A DNA stretch of 30,019 nt, from contig JASHQP010000434.1 in NCBI GenBank assembly GCA_030039095.1, forward strand, positions 1-30,019, read 5' to 3'. This document shows positions 23,292 to 30,019 of this stretch, piece after piece. Under the pieces are notes generated by a model. The model did not search any database. It saw only the letters and a program-made list of their open reading frames with translations, and was not told the DNA's origin. The DNA is from Streptosporangiaceae bacterium. GTDB lineage: Bacteria; Actinomycetota; Actinomycetes; Streptosporangiales; Streptosporangiaceae. Both the position numbers and the translations under genes were made by a program. Within the stretch, counting starts at the first letter, position 1. Each line of letters opens with the position of its first letter.

Positions 23292-24772
23292 TCGACGTTG
23301 CGGTCGCCGGGGGCGGGCCGGTCGGCATGTGGCTGGCCGCCGAACTGCACCGCGGCGGCGCCCGGCCCGTCGTGCTCGAACGCCGGGCGGAGCGGCCGCC
23401 GCACTCGAAGGCGATGACGCTCTACCCGCGCACCATCGAGTTGTTCGCGATGCGCGGGATCGCCGGGCGCTGGCTGGACGAGGGAATCCAGGTGCCCTCG
23501 TCGCACTTTGCCATGCTCACCAGCCGGCTGGACTTCAGCCACCTGGACTCCCGGTTCCCGTTCACGTTATTCCTGCCGCAAGTGCGCACCGAGCAGCTGC
23601 TGGAGGAGCATCTGGCCTCGCTCGACGTGCCTTACCTGCGTGAACACACCGTCACCGGCCTGCGGCAGGACGCCGACGGGGTCGACGTCGACGTGATGAC
23701 CCCATCCGGTCCGCGGGTGATGCGGGCAGCGTACGTGGTGGGCTGCGACGGCGGCGGAAGCACGGTGCGCGAGGCAGCCGGGATCGGCTTCACCGGAACG
23801 CGGCCCACGTGGAGCAACGTCATGGGCGACGTCGAGCTGACCGACCCGCCGCAGGGACGCGCGCTGACCCTCAACCTGCCCGGTGGGTCGATGTACGTGC
23901 TCGCCCTCGGCGGCGGCCGGTACCGGCTCGTCACGGTCGACCACGCGACCCTGTACGACCGGACGGAAGGGCCGGTCACGGCCGGTGAGCTGCGCGCCAG
24001 CGCGCTGCGGCTGGCAGGCACCGACTACGGCCTGCGCGAGACCCCGGACGCGTGGCTGAGCCGGGTGAGCAACGCGACCGGCCAGGCGGATTCGTACCGC
24101 GCCGGCCGGGTGCTGCTGGCCGGGGACGCGGCCCACATCCACTACCCCGCGGGCGGGCAGGGCCTGAACCTGGGTCTGCAGGACGCCACCAACCTGGCGT
24201 GGAAGCTCGCGGCCACGCTGAACGGCTGGGCCCCCGGCTGGCTGCTCGACAGCTACCAGGCCGAGCGGCACCCGGTCGGACTCGAGGTCGTGGAGGACAC
24301 GCTCGCCCAGTGCGCGCTGCTGGCGAACCCGACCAGGGAGGGTGTGGCGTTGCGGGACCGGTTCAACCGGCTGCTCGCGACTCACTCCTCACTCAACCGT
24401 GAACTCGCCGTCCGGCTGTCCGGGCTCGGGGTGGGCTACCCGGACGGCGGCCGCCGCGTGCCCGACCTCGCGCTGCGCGGCGCCCCGGCGGCCAGCGTGT
24501 TCGGGCTGCTGGCCGGCGCGCGGTTTGTGCTGCTCGGCCTCGGCGGCGATCACGGCCGCGAGGAGCCCGTCTTCTGCACGGCCGGCACGGCCGGCGGCTA
24601 CTCCGGCCGGCTCGAGGTCGTCACCGCGAGCCTCGCCGAGGACCGGGAGGACTGGACGGACGTCCGCACGGTGCTGATCCGGCCAGATGGTTACGTGGCG
24701 TGGTCGCGTGGCGACGGCGACCCGGCGGCGCAGCCGCCCCTCACCCGGTGGCTCGGCCCAGCCAGCGCGTGA
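23288..24772 (+). CDS. FAD-dependent aromatic monooxygenase (class A, PheA/MhpA/RdmE-like)
   Basis: 494 residues, ATG overlapping the previous stop. The N-terminal FAD motif is VAVAGGGPVGMWLAAEL (4-20). The DG motif is VVGCDGGGSTVREAAG. The GD motif is VLLAGDAAHIHYPAGGQGLN (Asp280), followed by LGLQDATNLAWKLAA. The C-terminal 120 residues form the thioredoxin-like extension typical of phenol and polyketide hydroxylases (LIRPDGYVAW). Such enzymes hydroxylate phenolic rings using NAD(P)H and oxygen. The substrate is not predictable. Coupling to the binding-protein-fold gene suggests a two-step conversion, for example decarboxylation plus hydroxylation; this is inference. Confidence 0.88.
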   Translation: MIDVAVAGGGPVGMWLAAELHRGGARPVVLERRAERPPHSKAMTLYPRTIELFAMRGIAGRWLDEGIQVPSSHFAMLTSRLDFSHLDSRFPFTLFLPQVRTEQLLEEHLASLDVPYLREHTVTGLRQDADGVDVDVMTPSGPRVMRAAYVVGCDGGGSTVREAAGIGFTGTRPTWSNVMGDVELTDPPQGRALTLNLPGGSMYVLALGGGRYRLVTVDHATLYDRTEGPVTAGELRASALRLAGTDYGLRETPDAWLSRVSNATGQADSYRAGRVLLAGDAAHIHYPAGGQGLNLGLQDATNLAWKLAATLNGWAPGWLLDSYQAERHPVGLEVVEDTLAQCALLANPTREGVALRDRFNRLLATHSSLNRELAVRLSGLGVGYPDGGRRVPDLALRGAPAASVFGLLAGARFVLLGLGGDHGREEPVFCTAGTAGGYSGRLEVVTASLAEDREDWTDVRTVLIRPDGYVAWSRGDGDPAAQPPLTRWLGPASA

Positions 24773-24896
24773 CCGCCGCGAGGTCGCGTGCGGTGTCCCG
24801 GCTGATCTCCGGGCAGGCGATGGTGAAGATCTCAAGACGTCTGCCTGGACATTGACCGCAACTACCCGGAACTCACCAGATGTGGAGGCCGAGGGG

Positions 24897-25874
24897 TCAG
24901 CGCTGGGCCTGGAATGGCTCGATGAGCTGCCCGGCCATCAGCAGCAGGGCCGGCACGCTGGCGCTGTCCTGCTCGACGGGGACCGGCCGGCCGTCGAGGC
25001 CGGTGCGTCCCACGGCGTCGGCGCGGGCGGGGAACGTCGCGCGGCCGGCGAGCACGTCCCAGATCGTGAGCGCGACGCCGAGGTTGGCCTGCTGGGTGTC
25101 GGGCGCGTGGTGCAGCCGGTGATAGGCGGGGCTGACGATCACCCGGCCGACCGGGCCGAAGGTCCAGCGCAGGTTGGCGTGCTGGAGGGTGCCGATGCAC
25201 ACGTAGACCGTGATCACCACCGGGGCGATCGCGCGGGTCGGCATCAAGATCGCGACCGGGACGGCCGCCAGGAGGAACCCGGTCGTGTGCATGAGCGGGT
25301 GCGCGCGGAAGGACGTGAGCACGCTCAGCTCCTCCTGGCTGTGGTGCAGGGCGTGAAAGCGCCACAGCAGATCGAGCCGGTGGTCGGCGTAGTGCGCCAG
25401 CCAGTTCGCGAGGTCCATCGCGACCACGGTGACCGGGATCAGCAGCCAGCCCGGCCAGGTCTGCGTCGACCGCAGCTCGATCCAGCTGGCATGGCTGCTG
25501 ATAAGCACGGCAGCCCCGACGCTGAGCAGCGTCATCAGCGGGATCACCACGAGCGCGTGCAGGGCCAGGAAGCACGCGTCCTGAACGTGACCGCGGGCCA
25601 GGACCGGCCGGCGCTCGGCCGGCCATATCCGCTCGCAGATGCCGGTGACCACGACCAGCACCACCAGAAGCGGAGCGGCGAGCTCGGCCCGGCCCGCGGA
25701 GAGCACGGCCTCCAGCCGGCCCTGCTTCAGCAGATCGGAGACGGCCACCCACAGGATCAGGGCCGTGACCCCGGCCACGGCGAACGAGGACAGGCACAGC
25801 CGCCGCCACCACGCGGTCCGGGGCTCCTCCTGCCCGCCCGCGGCCAGCCGCAGGCGGTCGCTGGCGGTTCCCAT
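24897..25874 (-). CDS. Sterol desaturase / fatty acid hydroxylase family membrane protein
   Basis: 325 residues from the ATG at 25872-25874 (AGG about 7 bp upstream). Several hydrophobic helices surround the di-iron histidine motifs HYADH (161-165), HALHH (174-178), QHANL (His232) and HRLHH (252-256), the full set expected of PF04116 hydroxylases. The protein would sit in the membrane and use O2 to hydroxylate or desaturate a lipid, sterol or carotenoid. Longer in-frame starts exist but add a low-complexity Arg-rich extension and are rejected. It is convergent with the flavin monooxygenase; the 124 bp between them show nothing distinctive. Confidence 0.87.
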   Translation of the reverse strand: MGTASDRLRLAAGGQEEPRTAWWRRLCLSSFAVAGVTALILWVAVSDLLKQGRLEAVLSAGRAELAAPLLVVLVVVTGICERIWPAERRPVLARGHVQDACFLALHALVVIPLMTLLSVGAAVLISSHASWIELRSTQTWPGWLLIPVTVVAMDLANWLAHYADHRLDLLWRFHALHHSQEELSVLTSFRAHPLMHTTGFLLAAVPVAILMPTRAIAPVVITVYVCIGTLQHANLRWTFGPVGRVIVSPAYHRLHHAPDTQQANLGVALTIWDVLAGRATFPARADAVGRTGLDGRPVPVEQDSASVPALLLMAGQLIEPFQAQR

Positions 25875-26000
25875 ATCTACCTGCGAAGCAGACAACACAG
25901 CTCCTCGGCTCGTCTGTCCCTCTGACACAACGGAGACGGACCACGATCGGTTCAACGGGCGATGCGGGTACGGTCGTCGGCGTGACCACCGCGGTCGTCG

Positions 26001-26286
26001 ATGGTGTGGACGGTGCCGCCGCCCGAGGCCGACCCCGGCGACGCGCGTCTCGAGCTGGCACGCCGGTACCTGCACATCTACGGCCCGGCCACGCCGCAGT
26101 CCTTCGGCCGCTGGGCGGGACTGGGCGTGCGGCACGCCGCGGCAGCGTTCCGGGCACTCGGCAGGTCGCTCACGCCGGTGAGCACTCCGGTCGGCCGCGG
26201 AACGCGACGCCGTGGCCGCGGAGGTGTCGCTGCCGATCCCCGGCCTCCAGGGCCGCATCGTGCTGCGCTGGGACGACGGCAGCTAG
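26001..26286 (+). pseudogene. Frameshifted remnant of a winged-helix (HTH_42/AlkZ-like) protein
   Basis: In one frame (about 26038-26163) the sequence reads LELARRYLHIYGPATPQSFG and RWAGLGVRHAAAAFRALG. This resembles the central part of 'winged helix DNA-binding domain' (DUF1006, AlkZ-type glycosylase) proteins. In another frame (26191-26286) it reads AAERDAVAAEVSLPIPGLQG and RIVLRWDDGS, then a stop. I do not recognise the second piece; it could come from a different gene. No intact start and domain set remains, so this is a decayed locus of about 290 bp. It is convergent with the sigma factor gene. Confidence 0.55.
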
Positions 26287-26304
26287 AGGCCGCAGGCCGC
26301 CGGG

Positions 26305-27258
26305 TTACCCCGGGCCCGCTTCCTTCCCTGGCCGCAGGGCTATGTCCGACACCGGCCCGAGGTGCCGGAGCTTGTCGGGGTTGACGACGGCGCGCACCGC
26401 CTGGATCACGCCGCCGGCGACCTCGAGCTCGACCACGGTGGCCACGCGCCCCTGGGCGTCGTGCAGCACGGCACCGGGCTGGCCGTTGACCCATGCCAGC
26501 CGCAGCGAGGCGTCCACGAGGCGGCCACGGCGGAAAATGCCGGCGATCAGCCGCATGACGCGCTCGCGGCCCGCCAGCGGCCGCCCGACCGCCTGCGCCT
26601 TGCCGCCTCCGTCCCCGTGGAAGACGACGTCGGGCGCGAGCATCTCGAGCAGCGAGTCCATGTCCCCGCCGGCCGCGGCCTCGAAGAACCTGCGGGCCAG
26701 TTCCTCGCCCTCGGCGCGCCGCCCCCGCAGCCCCGCCGGTGGCTCGGTATCGCGCGCCTGCGCCCCGGCCGAGATGCGGTGCCGGGCGCGGGCGAAGATC
26801 TGCCGGCAGTTCACCTCGGTCTTGCCGGTGATCCGCGCCACGTCCGGGTACCGGTAGCCGAACACCTCACGGAGCATGAACACCGCCCGCTCCACCGGCG
26901 AGAGTTCCTCGAGCATGACGAGGAACGCCATCGACAGCGAATCGGCCAGCTCCGCGTGCTCGGCAGGCCCGGGGTCGCCCGCGGGCACCACGATCGGCTC
27001 CGGCAGCCAGTCCCCCACGTACGTCTCGCGCCGCACCCGGGCCGAGCTCAGGTAGTTGATGCCCAGCCGCGTCACCGCCGTGGTCAGGTACGCCTTCGGG
27101 TCGCCGATCGTGGTTCCAGCCCGGCGTGAGCGAGTCATGCCGAGGAACGCGTCCTGCACGATGTCCTCGGCGTCGCCCACCGAGCCGGTCATCCCGTACG
27201 CGATGGAGAACAGCAGCGGCCGGTACTCGGCCGCCGGCTCACCGGCCGGCCCAGGCAC
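26305..27258 (-). CDS. ECF41-type (SigJ-like) RNA polymerase sigma factor with SnoaL tail
   Basis: 317 residues from a GTG at 27256-27258. Sigma region 2 (LLFSIAYGMTGSVGDAEDIV, 15-34) and region 4 (LEELSPVERAVFMLREVFGY with the DVARITGKTEVNCRQIFARA helix-turn-helix) are followed by a SnoaL/NTF2-fold extension. The signature motifs of group ECF41 are present: WLPEP (84-88), DGGGK (216-220) and NPDKL (293-297). In this group the C-terminal extension replaces an anti-sigma factor and controls activity from within. ECF41 genes typically neighbour an oxidoreductase, epimerase or carboxymuconolactone decarboxylase gene and drive its promoter, as seems to be the case here. The start overlaps the end of the epimerase-like gene by 20 bp. 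Confidence 0.92.
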   Translation of the reverse strand: MPGPAGEPAAEYRPLLFSIAYGMTGSVGDAEDIVQDAFLGMTRSRRAGTTIGDPKAYLTTAVTRLGINYLSSARVRRETYVGDWLPEPIVVPAGDPGPAEHAELADSLSMAFLVMLEELSPVERAVFMLREVFGYRYPDVARITGKTEVNCRQIFARARHRISAGAQARDTEPPAGLRGRRAEGEELARRFFEAAAGGDMDSLLEMLAPDVVFHGDGGGKAQAVGRPLAGRERVMRLIAGIFRRGRLVDASLRLAWVNGQPGAVLHDAQGRVATVVELEVAGGVIQAVRAVVNPDKLRHLGPVSDIALRPGKEAGPG

Positions 27259-28165
27259 GGAACCCTTCCCTCCAGCTCGGGTACCGCGGCTGGAAGCCGA
27301 GCTCCTTCTTCGCCTTCTCGTTCGAGGAGCCGCGCGCGGCTGTCATCTGGGCCACGACGAAGTCCCCGGCGAGCAGCCGGCCGAGCCAGGCGGGCAGGCG
27401 CAGCGGGGGCTTCGCGCCCGCCACCTTGGCCAGGTACGGCAGCCACTCCGCGACCGGCGCCGGGTCGTCGTCCACGATGTTGTAGACGCCGGGCGCGCCC
27501 CGGCCGACCGCGGCAACGGTCGCGGCCGCGGCGTCACTGATCTCGATGAACGACCAGATCCCGGCCCCGCCGCCGATCACCGGGAACTGGCGCTTGCGCA
27601 GCATGTCCAGCATGGCGTCCGACGCGCCCGGCCCGTAGAAGTTGCCGTAGCGCAGCACGAGTCCCTCCGGTGCCTCCAGCGGCACGGCGTGCTCCACGTG
27701 CTCGACCGCCGCGACCATCCCGGTCGCCGACCGGACGGGCTGCGCGTCGAGCGGGTCGTCCTCGGTCTTGACCGGCCCGCCGGACCGTGCTGTCGCGTTC
27801 GTGTTGCTCTGCGCGATGAACCGGCGGGTGCCCGCCTGCGCGGCGGCGGCCAGCAGGTTGTCGGTCCCCTGGGTCCGCAGCTGGTTCGTGGTGACGAATA
27901 CCTTGTCGAGGTTACGCAGGCTTCGCATGTCTGCCAGCGCCGTCATCTCGTGCACGATGACCTCCGGCGCCGCGGCCTGCACCGCCGCGATCACCGCATC
28001 GCGGTCCAGCCCGTCGAGGACCACCGGCTCCGCGCCCGCCTCGCGCAGCATCCCGGCCTTGCCGGGCGTCCTCGTGGTGCCGGTGACCTCGTGGCCCGCC
28101 GCCACCAGGGCAGGAACGAGGTGCTGGCCCAGCACCCCGGTCGCTCCCGTCACGAAGATCCGCAT
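27239..28165 (-). CDS. NAD(P)-binding epimerase/dehydratase-like protein (extended SDR)
   Basis: 308 residues from the ATG at 28163-28165 with GGAGG about 8 bp upstream. The N-terminal nucleotide-binding motif is FVTGATGVLGQHLVPALVAA (TGATGVLG at 6-13). RFIAQSNTNATA stands where atypical SDR epimerases have their active-site loop, followed by GLVLRYGNFYGPGASDAML and VYNIVDDDPAPVAEWLPYLA, typical of NAD-dependent epimerase/NmrA-like proteins. The classical YxxxK pair is not obvious, so catalysis may differ. It is the first gene of a two-gene unit with the ECF41 sigma factor and is probably the sigma factor's main target. Confidence 0.85.
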   Translation of the reverse strand: MRIFVTGATGVLGQHLVPALVAAGHEVTGTTRTPGKAGMLREAGAEPVVLDGLDRDAVIAAVQAAAPEVIVHEMTALADMRSLRNLDKVFVTTNQLRTQGTDNLLAAAAQAGTRRFIAQSNTNATARSGGPVKTEDDPLDAQPVRSATGMVAAVEHVEHAVPLEAPEGLVLRYGNFYGPGASDAMLDMLRKRQFPVIGGGAGIWSFIEISDAAAATVAAVGRGAPGVYNIVDDDPAPVAEWLPYLAKVAGAKPPLRLPAWLGRLLAGDFVVAQMTAARGSSNEKAKKELGFQPRYPSWREGFRAWAGR

Positions 28166-28197
28166 GACCTTGCCTCCTGTTTGGTGCTTTCCCTGAA

Positions 28198-28224
28198 GAC
28201 AAGGCATTACCCGGAACTGTGACA
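28198..28224 (-). promoter_or_regulatory. ECF41-type promoter for the epimerase/sigma operon
   Basis: On the minus strand TGTCACA (28218-28224) is followed by exactly 16 bp and then TGTC (28198-28201). The ECF41 consensus as I recall it is TGTCACA-N16-CGTC, so the -35 is perfect and the -10 has one mismatch. It lies 33 bp before the epimerase ATG. This supports autoregulation of the operon by its own sigma factor. Confidence 0.75.
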
Positions 28225-28228
28225 CCTA

Positions 28229-29416
28229 TCAGCCCGGCGACCGCCAGCGGCCCAGGCCCACGTAGTTCTCGGCCAGCGAGGTCGACGCCGCCTCCGACGT
28301 GCACACGTAGTCCCGATAGGACTCCTGCAGGCGCCGGTCGTACGCGTCGTAGGAGTCGAACGAGTGCAGCAGCGTCGTCATCCACCAGGAAAAGTGCTGC
28401 GCCCGCCATACCCGGCGCAGGCAGGCGCGGGAGTACCCGTCCAGCAGCGCCGCGTCGCCGGTGGCGTACCAGGCGTCGAGCGCCTCGGTGAGCACCGTGA
28501 CGTCGAAGGCTGCCAGGTTCAGCCCCTTGGCGCCGGTCGGCGGCACGATGTGCGCGGCGTCCCCCGCCAGGTACAGCCGGCCGTACTGCATCGGCTCGGC
28601 CACAAAGCTGCGCATCGCCGTGACGCCCTTCTCGAGCACCGGGCCGGTGGACAGGCTCCAGCCGGGCACGGTCTCCAGCCGGGCCGCGAGCTCAGCCCAG
28701 ATCCGGTCGTCGGGCCAGTCCGCGATGTCCTCGTGGGGTGCCACCTGCAGGTAGAAGCGGCTCAGGGTCGGGCTCCTCATGCTGTGCAGGGCGAAGCCCC
28801 GGGGGTTGCTCGAGTAGATCAGCTCTTCCGAGGACGGCGCCACACCCGCGAGGACCCCGAGCCAGCCGAACGGGTATTCCTTGTCGAAGAACGTCAGCAC
28901 GCCTGCCGGGATCGCATCCCGGCAGATCCCGTGGAACCCGTCGCAGCCCGCGATGAAGTCGGCCTGGATGATCTTGCGCTCGCCCTCGTGGGTGAACGAC
29001 ACCTGCGGACCGGGGCCGCCGAAGCCCTCCGGCACCACGTCGGCGACCTCGAAGAGGATCTCCCCGCCCGCGGCGAGCCGCGCCGCGATCAGGTCCTTCA
29101 CGACTTCCTGCTGGCCGTAGACGGTGATCGCGCGGCCGGGCACCAGCTTCTCGAACGCGATCCGGTGGCCCTGGCCGCCGAACCGCAGCTCGATGCCGTG
29201 GTGGACCAGGCCCTCGCGCAGCATCCGCTCCCCGACGCCAGCGTCGGCGAGCGTTTCCACCGTGCCCTGCTCCAGCACGCCCGCCCGGACCCGCTGCTCG
29301 ACGTAGTCGCGGCGGCGGGCCTCGATCACCACCGACTCGATGCCGCGCAGCCGCAGCAGGTGCGCCAGCAGCAGCCCGGCCGGCCCCGCGCCGACGATCG
29401 CGACCTGCGTACGCAT
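28229..29416 (-). CDS. pobA: 4-hydroxybenzoate 3-monooxygenase
   Basis: 395 residues, ATG at 29414-29416 with a strong GGAGGGAG. It converts 4-hydroxybenzoate to protocatechuate using FAD, NAD(P)H and O2. Residue numbering runs parallel to the Pseudomonas fluorescens enzyme: FAD motif GAGPAG (9-14), Arg42, Arg44, Asp159 (DGFHG), Trp185, Tyr201, Ser212, Arg214, Arg220, Tyr222 and Tyr385 are all in place, and the GDAAHIVPPTGAKGLNLA motif is intact. In the NADPH-specificity helix, Arg33 and Gln34 are replaced by Ala and Arg (EARRRDY), suggesting altered coenzyme preference. No protocatechuate ring-cleavage genes are in the window. The 188-bp upstream gap holds a CCAAGCTTGG palindrome (29546-29555) but no clear promoter. 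Confidence 0.96.
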   Translation of the reverse strand: MRTQVAIVGAGPAGLLLAHLLRLRGIESVVIEARRRDYVEQRVRAGVLEQGTVETLADAGVGERMLREGLVHHGIELRFGGQGHRIAFEKLVPGRAITVYGQQEVVKDLIAARLAAGGEILFEVADVVPEGFGGPGPQVSFTHEGERKIIQADFIAGCDGFHGICRDAIPAGVLTFFDKEYPFGWLGVLAGVAPSSEELIYSSNPRGFALHSMRSPTLSRFYLQVAPHEDIADWPDDRIWAELAARLETVPGWSLSTGPVLEKGVTAMRSFVAEPMQYGRLYLAGDAAHIVPPTGAKGLNLAAFDVTVLTEALDAWYATGDAALLDGYSRACLRRVWRAQHFSWWMTTLLHSFDSYDAYDRRLQESYRDYVCTSEAASTSLAENYVGLGRWRSPG

Positions 29417-29604
29417 CCGTGCTCCCTCCGCGCTTTACCTAGCGGGCGCGTGCTGCGCCGATTCAGAGGATAGGCCCGCCGCATTACGAACGGGAGTGCG
29501 CATGGTGGCAATCCGGTGCTCGGCCCAGGCGGACGGCGCCGGGTACCAAGCTTGGCCAGGCTGAGTGATCGTCACCGATGAGTGGGCGTGACTCCGTGCC
29601 GCGG

Positions 29605-30019
29605 TCAGGCGGCTGCGGCGGGCGGCGGCCCATGGCTGTGCAGGGTCCTGTTCCCGTTAGGGCTGGTCGCGGTGACGCTGCCGTCGGGGTGCAGGGCGAT
29701 GCCCCACCCCCACCGGTGCACGGCGATCAGATGATGGAACGTGCACAAGAGCAGCAAATTAGCCAGGCAGGTCGGGCCGCCCTGGGCGCGGGGCACGACG
29801 TGGTGCGGCTGGCACGCGGCCACCGGCTGGTCGCAGCCGGGGAACCGGCAGCGGCGGTCGCGCACCGCCACCGCCCGGCGCAACTGCACCGGGATGGTCT
29901 CGGTGGCGGTGCCGACGTCCAGCGGCAGGCTCACCGACGCGACCGTGCCCGGCGCCAGCCGGGTGCGCAGGTAAGACGCCAGCCCGCCCGGCCCCGACAG
30001 CAGATCGGCCGCCGCGGTC
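29605..30019 (-). CDS. DUF222/HNH endonuclease domain protein, 5' end off the window
   Basis: About 138 C-terminal residues are visible; the frame is open through the right edge (TAADLLSGPGGLASYLRTRL and on), so the N-terminal DUF222 region lies outside. The HNH nuclease core is CRFPGCDQPVAACQPHHVVP, then GGPTCLANLLLLCTFHHLIA, with two Cys pairs for zinc and the catalytic His in the HHVVP stretch. This is the '13E12 repeat' family found in many copies in mycobacteria and other actinomycetes. Its role is poorly known; multicopy distribution suggests mobile or selfish behaviour in some genomes. It ends about 190 bp from pobA, on the same strand. Confidence 0.9.
   Translation of the reverse strand, partial: TAAADLLSGPGGLASYLRTRLAPGTVASVSLPLDVGTATETIPVQLRRAVAVRDRRCRFPGCDQPVAACQPHHVVPRAQGGPTCLANLLLLCTFHHLIAVHRWGWGIALHPDGSVTATSPNGNRTLHSHGPPPAAAA

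Overview
The window is high-GC DNA with strongly GC-biased third codon positions. It carries hallmarks of a soil actinomycete (Actinomycetota): a mycothiol-dependent isomerase, an ECF41 (SigJ-like) sigma factor with a SnoaL tail, a DUF222/HNH 'REP13E12-type' endonuclease, and the decayed remains of a DUF5753 (Scr1-type) regulator. I saw no tRNA, rRNA, CRISPR array or recognisable transposase. Gene density is normal. The assignments come from reading protein motifs by eye, not from database searches.

Left part (1-9.8 kb). A truncated SAM methyltransferase diverges from an AraC/cupin regulator. These are followed by a zinc-finger membrane protein resembling an anti-sigma factor and by a DAO-type FAD oxidoreductase. 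From 3525 to about 7550 lies a visibly lower-GC peptide/nickel-type ABC operon: lipoprotein binding protein, DppB-like permease, DppC-like permease. It has no ATPase gene in the window. A 15-bp perfect hairpin separates the binding-protein and permease genes, and a 14-bp perfect palindrome sits in front of the operon. A GntR/UTRA regulator lies just upstream. A mycothiol-dependent isomerase and a VOC-fold protein follow.

Centre (10.2-22 kb). A PadR regulator diverges from a long, tightly packed rightward cluster. The first five genes are an acyl-CoA ligase, a xanthine-dehydrogenase-type Mo subunit, a crotonase-fold protein, an FAD subunit and a [2Fe-2S] subunit. Gene for gene this is the set used for 2-furoate breakdown in Cupriavidus basilensis (HmfD, A, E, B, C): furoate to furoyl-CoA, hydroxylation to 5-hydroxy-2-furoyl-CoA, ring opening to 2-oxoglutaryl-CoA, then release of 2-oxoglutarate. 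Other heteroaromatic or aromatic acyl-CoA substrates remain possible. Next comes an unusual uninterrupted reading frame that joins an AraC regulator to a complete DMSO-reductase-family molybdoenzyme, with a strong internal ribosome binding site at the junction. A SnoaL/NTF2-fold protein and a complete MoaA follow. The cluster therefore encodes two unrelated molybdenum enzymes and the first enzyme of molybdopterin synthesis. This is the best candidate in the window for an undescribed catabolic system.

Right part (22.4-30 kb). A periplasmic-binding-protein-fold protein without a signal peptide is translationally coupled to a class A flavin monooxygenase. Then come a convergent sterol-desaturase-family membrane hydroxylase, a frameshifted winged-helix remnant, an ECF41 sigma factor overlapping an NAD(P)-binding epimerase-like gene, a near-consensus ECF41 promoter in front of that pair, 4-hydroxybenzoate 3-monooxygenase (pobA), and the C-terminal part of a DUF222/HNH protein running off the right edge.

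Taken together, the window looks like an accessory catabolic region for aromatic and heteroaromatic acids, with several local regulators and some scars of gene decay.
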